Origin: Cephalotus follicularis
Taxonomy: Eukaryota; Streptophyta; Magnoliopsida; Oxalidales; Cephalotaceae
Length of the DNA stretch: 64,000 bases
Reading direction: 5' to 3'
NCBI GenBank assembly: GCA_001972305.1
Contig: BDDD01003372.1
Coordinates: 94,115-158,114 of the forward strand
Part shown: positions 20,419-32,300 of the stretch, piece after piece
How the letters are laid out: each line of letters begins with the position of its first letter
How positions within the stretch are numbered: position 1 is the first letter of the stretch
The notes under the pieces: generated by a model
What the model saw: the letters and a program-made list of their open reading frames with translations, nothing else
Databases searched by the model: none
What the model was told of the DNA's origin: nothing
Program-made: the position numbers and the translations under genes

Positions 20419-21253
20419 CAAATCAAAAAATATATTATTGATTTTTTTTAAAATATTTTAGAAAACATATACCTAAAATAATAATTTGTCGTTCATATTA
20501 CAACAAACCACTTTTGGGAGAACATTAATGTCTCTCAAAATAAAAAAATAGTAATTTTATAATTGTATAACTATGATAATAAAAAACATGCTTACATGAA
20601 TCCAATTTCAGGGAAAAAATAACTTTTATGTATCCAAACATAGCGTGATGGTATTTAAAAATCTAATATACCACCCGGGATGGAATCAGCTACAAAACTT
20701 TGGGGGGGGGCCAAAGAAGAATTTTTAAATAATGGGGGGTCAAAAAAAATTCTTATATAATTTTTTTTTTAATTTTTTTATAAGAAATTTTTTTAAAAAA
20801 AATAAATTAGGGGGGCCAGGGCCCCTATGGGCCCCCTGGATCCGTCTCTGTATACCACAACACTAGAGAAATCTTGTTGAAAAAAAGAAATAAAATGAAC
20901 AAATTTTGACCCCTCTCTCAAAATAGCAAAATAAAATGAAAAGAATAATATTTAGTCATTCACGCCCTTTATCATTTATATGATTATTATTTTATAAATT
21001 TAACTGTTTAATTTAATGTTTTAGCTATAGAGATTATTATGTATATTTTGAAGTTAATTAGAAATCTATAAATACATAATAATTCAACGATTATAAATAA
21101 TTCACCATAAAACTAATATAATTCTAAATAAGAAAAATATACAATTGATTTAAAGATTTAGATGAAAATATTAAAATTTATAAAATATTCAAAAAAAAAA
21201 AATTTGTTAAATGAGTCCACAAATAATGCTCAAATGAAAATAGGAGAAATTCT
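20419..21253. repeat. A+T-rich intergenic sequence with a G-run/GGGGGCCAGGGCCC repeat
   Basis: No gene seen. At 20700-20845 there is a G-run, A+T-rich filler, and GGGGGGCCAGGGCCCCTATG followed by GGCCCCCTGGATCCGTCTC. This resembles a dispersed repeat end common in plant genomes; its class is not clear to me. The rest is very A+T-rich with no motif I can support. Confidence 0.4.
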
Positions 21254-22208
21254 TATATATATTCGTAGACACTCTTCATTATCATTATGATATTTATTAA
21301 TATTATCTGCGTCTCTAGGTTTTACTTGTACCATTCTCGTACGGACAGTGCACAGCACCAACCCAATCCCATCGCTTCCTCCCTCCCTCTTTGTCGTTCA
21401 CTGTCACCCCTCCCTTCCAAGGTACAACCTGTACTTACACCATATGTATACAAATCTAAATTGAATTCTATATTTATATCTGTAACTGTTTAACTAATCA
21501 TTATTATTATTGTCTTAGGGTTTAACGCCTTAGGTTTTTCTTATTGGACTCTGTTCATAACCTTATTTTTTAGTTTCTCTCCGTTTGGTTGCTGAGAAAA
21601 TGATAAAGGAAAAAACAAAAATGAACTTCGAGTAGTTGTGGTTTCTGTTGTTTCAATTCTATAGAAAGTAATAGAACATTTACCAGGTTGAGTGAAATCC
21701 AAATAAATATGAAAATTGTACAATATATATGCTATAGTATTATTATGTCAAAAATAAAATGTTTTGATTCTTTAGATTGTACAATATGAAATCGATTCTG
21801 ACTAGTATTGCTTGTAAATTTATTAAGAAGTAATGGTGTTGCTTAAATGCTACACTATTGTTATTTTTGATTAATAATGCCTCGTAATTTAGGTTAATAT
21901 GTGGATTCTGAGTGATGTCTTGCTCCATTTTTTTGCAATTTTTTTAAAATTTAATTCTTTGCTTGGTACTTGATTGTAGGTTATGATAATCAAGGTCTAC
22001 ACTATATTTGGAGAAGCTTTAATTTGTTGGAATTATGTGGATCAATGACTAATCAGCTCTTGATTTGCTGTTATATTTGCCTAGAGATGGTCCAAATTAT
22101 GGTTGCTTAGACAGAGTTACTATACTTGTTGGTTAATGGACTGAAAATTCTTTCGATACTTCGTTAGAACACCCCAGTTCAGCAAAAAGTTAGTTTGTGG
22201 TGGCTAAG
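21254..22208 (+). promoter_or_regulatory. Promoter, 5' UTR and probable 5' UTR intron of the U2AF-like gene
   Basis: A TATA-like TATATATA lies at 21254-21261. A pyrimidine-rich leader (CTTCCTCCCTCCCTC) follows at about 21375. A donor-like CCAAG|GTACAA at 21421/21422 and an acceptor-like TTGATTGTAG near 21979 suggest a leader intron, a common arrangement in plant splicing-factor genes. The acceptor choice is uncertain because other TAG/CAG sites exist up to 22200. The coding start is ATG 22209. The upstream GTG at 22197 is in frame but not needed. Confidence 0.5.
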
Positions 22209-25200
22209 ATGGGAAGATCTAGTCGGCGAAAAGAAAAGTACGAAAAACGTGATGAGCTTTCCCAGGATCACTGTGATGTTGAAACTGCTGCTCGAACTAG
22301 GCCTTTCAGTTTTGACGAGATTATGCTTAAAAGGAAGAACAAAGAATTGTATGAAAATGTAAAAGAGCAAGCTGTAGAAGCAGGGAATACATCAGGGGAT
22401 GGTGTTATTAAGGGTTTTTCTGATTGCTATGAATTTGATAAAGAGTACAGGCACAAGAAAGATCTTTTACCTGGTGTCAAAAAGCACTCGTTGGAAGAAT
22501 TTGTAAACAAAAGTGCTAGGAAGAATGAAGAGAGACATTCTACAAAGGATGACACAAGAAAGAAAAATGAGGACAAAAATGCCAGAGAGATTGACAAAAG
22601 AAAGAAGGTAGAGAACATTTCCACAATGGATGACCGAAGAAAGAAAGAAGAGAACGATTTTATGAAGGTTGAAATTTCCAAATGGAAAGTTAGAGAAAGT
22701 CGTAAACCAGAAACCAATTTGACGGCTGAAATGAAGAAAGATATAAGAAATAAGGATTATATCAAGATTGACAAACAGATTGAAAGCAGGAAAAGGGAGC
22801 ATCCAAGGAACGGTACTGAAACTGAAGCTGCAAATAAGCAATCAATAGTTATAAAAGGCAGGGATAGACATGCAGATAGAAGGATTGGAAGATCCGAAAG
22901 AGAAGACCGGAGAAAATACCAAAATGGAGATGAGGAGAAAAATCAAGGCAGGAGTGCTACAGGAAAACTTGATCAAGGAAAAGGAGATGATTTAAAAACT
23001 TCCGAGAGGAAGGAGAGAAAAGAGTCATCAAGATCTCATCATGAGGAATCAAGGCTGAAAAGGAGACGATCAAGAAGTCGCGAGCATGAGAATGAAAATG
23101 GAAGGTCTGTTTCACTGTCACCAAGGACACATAAACGAGCACCCCATCATGGGCAGGAGCATGAAGAGCAGTCCTCACATTCTCTTAGAAGTAGATCAAA
23201 TCAATCTGATATTGACAAGAAAAGAATAACAAGTAATGGTTCAAGTGCGCACTATAGGCGACCTGGTGGGTACACCAGTGGGCTTGGTGGTTATTCACCA
23301 AGGAAGAGAAAAAGTGAGGCAGCTGCTAAAACTCCTTCTCCAACAAATCGCTCACCAGAGAAGAAAAGTGCCAAGTGGGATATGGCACCTTCGACAACCG
23401 ACAGAATTTTCTCTGGTTCTCTTTCTAATTTTCAGTTTTCAAATCAAACTGCGTCCTCAAATGTTCTTGAAGTGGTCAGCACTGTTCCTGTTGCTTCAAC
23501 TCCAATGAGGCTGTTGGCTGGGGCTTTACCTGCTACTAAGCAGGATGTTTCAATTGACTCTGTTCAACTGACACAAGCTACCCGGCCTATCAGGAGGCTT
23601 CATGTAGAAAACCTACCAACATCAGCCTCTGAGAATGCTTTGATGGAATGTCTGAATAACTTGTTACTTTCTTCGGGTATTAGTCATATTCAAGGAATTC
23701 AACCATGCATTAGCTGTATTGTAAGTCTCTAATTTACTACTGAATGACACACAATTATTTTTTTCTCTTGCATATGATTTATTTTTTTTTGGATTTGGTG
23801 TATCTTACCAAACATAAACTCAGGTACACAGAGAAAGGGGCCAAGCTGTTGTGGAATTTCTTACGCCTGAGTATGCTTCAGCAGCTCTTTCTTTTAATGG
23901 CAGTTCCTTCTCTGGCTCCACTCTCAAAATCAGACGACCCAAGGACTTTATTGAAGTGGCAGTAAGAATAGTGATATTAATCTTCTTCTCTGATTTTAAG
24001 CTTATGCTGTTCTTTTATTTATATTGTAGGATTATATCTGCTTTATTCAATCTGGGTAATGGTAGACGTGTATAAATGGAGTTAGGCTTGTCAGATATTG
24101 TTAATAAGGTTGTTTGATTTAGTTTTTGTCTTTTTAATAGAACTTACTACATGTAATACGATTGTTCTAGTTTCTTATTGTAAAATGAAATTTCAATAAC
24201 TTATTCATCTGATAAAGAGAAACAGATTAAGTATGTTAAGTCTTATTCTTTTGATGGAGATAAAGTATGTTAGTCTTGGTATGCATAAATTCTTTTTGGC
24301 AATCATGGCTGCAGATTTCATGTTTTTTTCTGTATATTTTACTTCGCAATTAATTTTTTTTACCAAATAGCGTACAGTTATCAAGTCATCTCAATGACAA
24401 AAGTAATGAACTCGTAGACTCACTAAGCAGCTAATTTGTACTGGCTACAAGACAACACAAACCCGTTTAATAGTCTAGTTCACCTTCAGTGAGAAAACGG
24501 TGGTCTCCTTGATTGCAAGCCAATCTGAATCTGAGTCATTGAATTTTTGGGGTGTGTTATTACGACATCTTGGCCTTCATAGATTAATTTCAAACGTGAG
24601 CTAGTTTGGACTAGCAGTTCTGTAGGAGGCCAACACACCAGATTAATGCACCATTTGCTTTCACATCGTTCCTTAGGGTGTGCATTGTGGGAGCAAATTC
24701 AATTTTTTGTCGAAATAATGCTAGAGATCGTTACTGTAGCTTTAAAAACTTTTAGTGCTCATGGAATTGATTTGTTTGTCCTATTTCATGAGATCTATTC
24801 TGACTATCATGGTGGAATCTCTTAAATAGGGTTATTGTATTGGGTGTGTCCTAAATCAAATTCAGGATGGTGATGAAGCTGTCTCCTAAATAAGAAGATC
24901 TCCAGGTGTAGTGACAAGTTTGATGTGCTTGTGGATTCCTTTTCTGGCATCAATTTTGTGTCATTACTCTAAGCTGTTCAAACTTCGAATAGTAACATGT
25001 GGACAGTTTTGCTTTCTTCTGATGTTCAAGTTTCAAATGCTATAGATGTAGTCAATTTAGGACTTCTGGTGTCATTTACTGCAGAACTCATTCTGCTGAC
25101 TGAAATTTTCCGTGGCTGTGCTAGACATTATATTACAGCTTATGTTCAACTTAAATGCTAGTGATTGTTGTGATTTGATTTTTTATCGTCCTTCCAACTT

Positions 25201-26276
25201 GTAACAATGATGTGTTGCCACGTCTACATCTTTGATGTCACCCTCCCTTTTTTTTATGTCTTCTTAGTCTGCATAAAATAGATTGAAGGGAATCATCCAG
25301 AAAGAATAGATTGAAGGGATTCTTGTATAAGGGGGTTTTGCCCTTATTGCTTTCGTATAAACATCTTACCTCTTAAGAGATAAATTACTAAAAGGAAAAA
25401 TCAAATGTGACTGACTGGATTATTTAGATATGGATGGGAGCATTTTGACATTTGTTGTTTTGTTGGACAATAGTTTTTCTTAGGATTGTTTAGTGGAACA
25501 AATGATATAATTAAATAAAGATTGCAGGATTGTTCCAACTGCATCAATGGCTTTAAAGGTAAAAATGGAAGCCATCTAATAAATTTTTTCACTTAGTTCT
25601 GCTCCATAAAACCTTAGTTGGATAGGTGAAAGATATTTAGCAGCTCAAATCTCTTTAAGCCATTTTTCTTTTTCAACTGCAGACCATAATGTACTAATTT
25701 TGTTGGCATTCCTCATGTCTTTACTGTGCCTTTAAGATGAACCAAATTAGACATCCTTACTGCTGTTGTGTGCAGTGTAATCATCTTGCTCTTGATGGCT
25801 TTAAATCTAGTTTTGGATTGATATGCGAGAAACTGAAAAAAGAGGTCATTAACATATCTGGAAGCTTTAATTTGATTAGTTGTGGGTTATTGGGTAGTTA
25901 ATATGAAGGACCTGTTTTTATTTTTGTGCATATATAATTTTCAAAGAGTCCAATTTCATTTAGTCATGCAGGAGTTTGATATTTTTAGAATAATGCATTC
26001 ACATAATGGTGAGTGTGGTTGAAGCTAGAAAGCACCGACACATAAGGCATGGGCTCGATTCGGTGTCGGACTCATGTTAGACACGGACACGTTTCCTACT
26101 TGTGTCGGACACGCAGTCAACATGTCGTGACAGTCAACGTCGGGCGACATGTCGTCAATGCTGTCCGACACGCAGTCAAAGCCTTTGGACATGCCACTGA
26201 GGTAAATTTGTAAAAAAAATAAAAAAAAGATTAGAAAAAGAACAATCGCACTCGGGTAGAGGAAGAAGTTGCACTT

Positions 26277-26311
<35 letters not shown>

Positions 26312-29300
26312 CCTCTGCTCCTTGGCTTGGATCACCCTCGTTTAGGTTCTTTTCTTCCTTTTTTACTCTCACAGAGAAGCTCATCACATTTGGGTCTCTC
26401 CCTACCTCCTCTCCTTGGTTTGGATCACACCTGCGTCTCGCTCTCTCTCTCTCGTCTCCTTGGCTTGATCCTATTTTGATTTCCTTTCTTCTTTTATAGA
26501 TCTCACAGATGAGCTCCGATTCTTTGTTTTTGCTGTCAGTTTCTTTATTTTGTTTGTTTCTTTTAATCAGTGTTAGTGGAGTACTTATCTTTTTTTTTGG
26601 AAAAGTTGAAAGTTATTATTAATAATGTAAACCAAGGCTATAAAATTAGCCATTTATATGAGCCAAAGCTCACTATACAAAAAACTCGGCTAAACCCGAG
26701 ACATAAGCAAAACAAAGCCACAAGAAAAGGAGTTACATCCACAGTGCTCTCGATCAACATGAATCCAGTCTTAATTTGAGGTAGCACTCAGGGGGGAAAT
26801 GCCAGTTACTAAACAAATTTCTATTGTGAGGATTATCTTCGATGAAACCATAGGAGGCAATTTTACACATGAGATCACTCCTGACAATCTGATCAGGTGA
26901 TTCTTGTTGCGGAAGACATTTTGAAGCAGCCTTTTATTACGCTCCATCCATATGTAGTAAGTTGTAGCAGGGAAGGCCATCCTTAGCAGCCACTTGGGGA
27001 AAGATCTGCCCTGGAAATGAGAAATAGCCTATTCGATCTCCATATTCAGGTTACCAGGCTGTCTTGTCATGCAGCACCATTTGAGACACTGCTCCCATAA
27101 ACGAACAGAGAAAGGGCGGAGATAGAATAGATGATCTAAGGTTTCCTCATCACCACATCCTAGCAGACATGTTTTAGAAGAGCAGAGTCCATATTGGAAG
27201 AGCTTATCAGCAGTTTTGGGAGCTCTGTTGACTGTAAGCTAGAGGATGAAAGCATGCATTGGAATGCTTTTAGCAGACCAAACTATATTGTGCCATTTGA
27301 ATGGAGGGCGGTGATCCCTAGTGGCATAGTTGTTATTGGAGTACTTATCTTGTGGTTATATAATTTAATTATGGCTAGATTATATTTTTGATAATGTATT
27401 GTTATATATTTTTATTATATATATATACACACACACAACAACAACAACTATGTCTCAATCCCATACTAGTTGGGGTTGGCTATATGAATCCTCTTTCTCC
27501 ATTGCGCTCTATCTAGATCTATATCCGTTGAAAGTTCTTTGTTGAGTAAATCATTCTTTATTACTTTTACCCATGTAGTTTTAGGTCTACCACTCCCCAT
27601 ATTGTGTCCATCTACTTGGAACCTATCACATTTTCTCACCGATGCATCTAACGGTGTACGCTCGACATATCCAAACCACCTTAGACTGTTTTATTGCAGT
27701 TTATCTTCAATAGGCACTACCCCTATCTTATTCCTAATGTAATAATTTCTTATTCTATCTTTTCTTGTATTCTTGCACATCCATCTCAACATCCTCATAT
27801 AGAATTTGCTCTAGCTTATGACCTAGCTTTGATAATCTAGGTCATAAGCTAGAGCAAAATCTAAATGGACTCACCAACCTCGTTCCTATCTCCAACGTCG
27901 AAGCCTCCTTGTACTGATACAAAACCTACATTAATTTCTCTTACATGCCCACTTAGGTCTCCTCCAATAATTTTTTTTCACTACTTGGTATCCCTTGTAT
28001 TAGTTTATCCATGTCGTCCCAAAAACGTTGTTTTGTGTCTCGATCTAAACCTACTTGGGCACTAATAACGTTAAACACCGCCTTCCCTATGACAAGTTTA
28101 ACGAAAATTACTATATCTCCTAGCCTTTTAACCTCTTCAACCTCCTCTTTTAGGTTCCTATCCACGATTACTCCTTACCCATTCTTTTTGCTATCCCTTC
28201 ATGAGTACCAATGTTTATACCTCGTGTTTCATATTTCTTTGGCTTTTTTGCCTATCCATTTAGTCTTTTGAAGACAAGCTATGTTAACACTCCTCCTAGA
28301 CAATGTATCTACTAATTCTATCAACTTTCACGTTAAAGAACTTACATTCCAAGTTGTTAAACAAAACCTACTATCCTGGACTAGCTTCTTTACCAACACC
28401 TGTCCATGTAAGTGTGAGGACCCTTGCCTACTTCTCACCACATCTGGACGCCAATGTGGTGCGTCGCTTCCATGGAACGCCCTAGCTAACCCTTGCCCAC
28501 TAATCACTACACTCATGGTCCGATGCAACGCGTCGCTAGTAGGAGACGCCTCAACTCAATTTCGATTTAGATTAATGCTCATAGGATTTGACTATATTTT
28601 ACGCCACAACCCTCCTCCCATATATATATATTTTATGTGTGTGTGTAGGGTTTTGTTAACAAGTGGACACTTGTTAAGAATTTTTTTGTTGGTTGATTAT
28701 TAAATTGAACTCATCAGTAGGATATGATATTAATAAAAGATCATGTTATCGAGAGAGTGAAGATAATCGACCAATAAAAAGAAATCCTTAACAAGTGCCC
28801 TTAAAGCACATGTTAACGTAACTCATATATATATATCGGTTTAATGGATGTGATCAACTGCTCACATTTCTTGTGTGAGCAAGTCGGGTCACAGAGGAGG
28901 TGACAAAATCTCATTTGTGACTTTTTTAAAACATCAGTTGACTTTTTTAAAACATCAATGCTGATCTTTTTAAAATCACAAATAATATTTTGATATTTCA
29001 TTTGTGACCCCACATGCTCCCAACATGTCGGCTTTCTCATTTTTTGAGAAATTACCTGTCGGCTCGGCATGTCACGTGTCAATGTCGGTGCTACTTAGGT
29101 TCGTCATTGGTACTTATTTGATGACAATTTCTGTTAAAATTCATTCATAATTGGAACAGAATGCTTTGAAACCCCCAATTCATCTGTGTAGTTCAATGCA
29201 TTTTCTTTTTGGTATATTACTGAAAAAATGTGAACTGGTCTGAAGGATGCATACTCTTCCAATTCTCAAATTATTTTTATTACATACGTGAATGCACATT

Positions 29301-32300
29301 CTTTAAAATGACCAGAAAGTCACTAATTATTGTCTACATTTTGTCTCAATTTCAGCTTTATGAGAGTTATATTAAAGGGATTTATGGTTGTTTGGTCAGT
29401 AATATTGTTTAAGAAACTGATAACAGACATGAGCATGAATTCTCGAAATAATATAGACCTTGTTGTGCCAATGCATTTCAACTATTTCAAGTGGTTATGT
29501 TCTTTATAATGAAAATGTTACTAGAAATCAGGATAGTTTGCTTACATCTTAATATTTTGTTTACTACTACCTCACCTTTTTTATTTCTCCGAGTACTTTT
29601 GTGATCTCATATGATCTGCATAAGTTCATTGTTTTTTGAAAAAGAGAAGCTACTTTCATTCAACCCAGTACTTTCTTTTACTACTTTGCAGTTTCTGAGG
29701 TATACTATGGTTACTATCTATGTAGCAGGTTTTCAGACAGTTGCTCTTTTCATGCAGACTGATGAATCAGAGAAATCAGAGGCTGCAGTGGATGCAATCA
29801 GTGATGTCGTGAAGGATTCACCTCACACGGTATGCATGTGAATTGTGAAGCAACATATGTAGTAGGTGTAAAGGATCTGATCTTATTATAAAATTTTCAA
29901 GTATAACATTGGGAACCCAGAAGTACTTTGTTGAATGAAGTGCCTAAAGTCATCAAAATGCCACTTTGTCTGTCTTTCTATATAGGTCTTTTTGTGAAAT
30001 TTAAGGAGAGTTAAGGTCTACTACAGTGTTTTTCTTCCAAGTTATTTATGTACTTCACTTTTTGGATCGGTGAGATATTTTTCAGTGATATTCTGGAACA
30101 TTAAGTGACAATTTTCTTAACATAGAATTCTTCTGTTGGGGGGGAAAATCACTTTATGAAGACTTTTATTAACATTTTTTTTACTGGTTTTGTGATGAGC
30201 TACTCCTGCCACTTTCCTCCTCCTTTCTCTTGAAAGAGGAACTCTAAATTCACTGAAAGTGTTTTGCAGCCATGCAGCTATGACAAACTTTTTGCAGAAA
30301 TATTATTTGCTTAATCTTGTTACTCAAGGCACACATACAGTTCTTTTTTCTTGTGAACCTAGGTTACTGATTAATTGAACTTCTCTTGCTCGATAAATTA
30401 TTGTCCATCAAATATTTCATTTTAGCATTCCTCATTTTAGTTTACTTGTAAAATTTCATTTGAGATTTTCTTTTACTGACTGTGCTTTGCGTTTCATGCT
30501 GCTGATGTGCTACTTTCTTATGTCCTTATTTGTGTTGGTGCAGATCTTCATTGGTGGAATTTCGAATGCTCTTTCTTCTGAAATGGTAATATGTATGGAG
30601 GTCGCAATGCTTCATACATGTTATAGCCTTTGAAATGAGAGTTCATATATTACCTCTCTTGTTCTGTCTCTCTATTATTCTTCTTTTTATCATTTTCTGG
30701 TTCCATTTTTCTTTTTTCATTCTTATTTTCCAAAATATATTAATCTTCTATCTATGTTGTTTCCAGCTTATGGATATCACTAGTGCTTTTGGAAGTTTAA
30801 AGATGTACCATTTTGAAGTCAATTGTGGTCTCCATAAACCATGCGCTTTTGTAGAGGTATAGAGCAACCTCGTGCTTTCTGTCATGCAGTTATATATTTC
30901 TTACCTCACTGTTTGAGCTTTGTCTATTTGAGCAAGCTCTTGTGGTTTGCTGTAAATGTGCAAATGTTTCATTTGCACAGGTTTCTTGTCCTCTAATCTT
31001 CAACTCCATTATTGTTCAACCGTCTTTTGTTGGCGACTTCGATATTATATTGCATATTATATAGTTATTGTAATTGTTTGTGAATTTCTTGATATAGTTC
31101 AAACCCTGCAAGCTGTTTTTTATGATTACTTTTTTGTCCAAATATTACATCCTTTCTCAACCTGAATATTGACCAAGTGTGTTAACTTGTTAAGATCCTG
31201 CTTTACACGTCTTCATAATTTTTTTTGGATAATTAGTAAAGTTTGTTCTTGGTGCGCGAACATCTTCCAGTATTGCCTTTTTTATGAATTAGATTTGTGA
31301 TGCTTCTTTGTTGCTAATGACTATCTACTTGCCAGTGTTCATAATCAAATGAACTTCAAAATGACAATGTTGTCATTCCGTAAATCTTTTGGTGAAGTTG
31401 CTGAATCTGTTTTCATATACAGTTTAGTACGGGGGCTTAACATCCTATACTTGAGATTTGGAATGGCTTTTTTGTGTTTCCTTCATCCTTTGTTTCAGTC
31501 ATGTGGTCCTGTTCCATTCACTGTATTAAAATTCTGTTTGCTTTTATCTCTGCTGTGCGTATATCTTTTCTTCTATTTCTTACTTGGTTTTATCATGCTT
31601 GTTACAAAACCCCTTTTCATCTGACCTTAATTTAGGCACTTATTAAAATTATTTATTTTCAGTATGTCGATCATTCAGTAACTCTGAAAGCTTGTGCGGG
31701 TCTGAATGGTATGAAATTGGGAGGGAAGGTAATAACCGCAGTACAAGTTGTTCCAAGTGCATCATCCCTGGTACTTCATTACCACCTTAACTCTTCATCT
31801 ACTTTTTTTAGTTAGTTTAGTTGTGCGTCGCAGCAATGAATTTTTTCTCACTATGTACAATATGTGCTAGGAAAATAATGTAACACCACTGTTCTATGGG
31901 ATCCCAGACAATGCAAAGCCACTTCTCAAGAAGCCTACACAAGTTTTGAAGCTTAAAAATGTGGTATGGTATATAATATGTGGTTGCATATGTAATACAT
32001 AATATTATTTGAAATTTGAATCAATATCATCTCTTAAGAGTTTACCTTGTCTTTCTTGTATGTCAATTAGTTGAACCCAGAGGCCCTCTCATCACTGTCT
32101 GAAGCGGAAGTGGAAGAAACATTGGAGGATGTACGATTAGAGTGTTCCAGGTCTACTATAGAACAATTTTTTCATTTCAAATTTTAATCCATGCTTGGTC
32201 CAGTTGATCATTTGAGTTATATGTTAATTTCATTAATACTGCAGGTTTGGCATTGTCAAATCTGTTAATGTTATCAAGTTTTGCGACCGCCACATCCCTA

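Larger units (their letters stand above)
26030..29093. repeat. Possible terminal-inverted-repeat segment enclosing the LINE insertions
   Basis: AGCACCGACACA at about 26031 faces TGTCGGTGCT at about 29084-29093. Both sides also have several GTGTCGGACACG- or CATGTCGGC-type words in the adjacent 100-170 bp. This could be a DNA element later filled by LINE and MITE insertions, or one dispersed repeat split by them. No target duplication was found. Confidence 0.3.
23962..29757 (+). other. Large intron 2 of the U2AF-like gene, swollen by insertions
   Basis: The intron is 5796 bp, from GCA|GTAAGA to TTTTCATGCAG. Other introns of this gene are about 95-810 bp. 23962-26030 is A+T-rich with no recognisable coding or repeat ends. 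26030-29100 holds a CT microsatellite, a truncated LINE with target duplication, a rearranged second LINE and a MITE-like element, all listed separately. 29100-29757 is ordinary intron sequence. Confidence 0.8.

Noticed and set aside
22197-22208. GTG start four codons upstream of the U2AF-like ATG
   Set aside because: Plant nuclear genes use ATG; ATG 22209 is the first in frame and gives the conserved M-G-R-S start.
22427-23178. Phe/Ser/Leu-rich reverse-strand ORFs over exon 1 of the U2AF-like gene
   Set aside because: Complement of Lys/Glu/Arg-rich coding; no homology.
30635-31624. Hydrophobic ORFs of 70-90 codons within introns
   Set aside because: T-rich intron sequence gives Phe/Leu-rich frames; they conflict with a coherent exon model.
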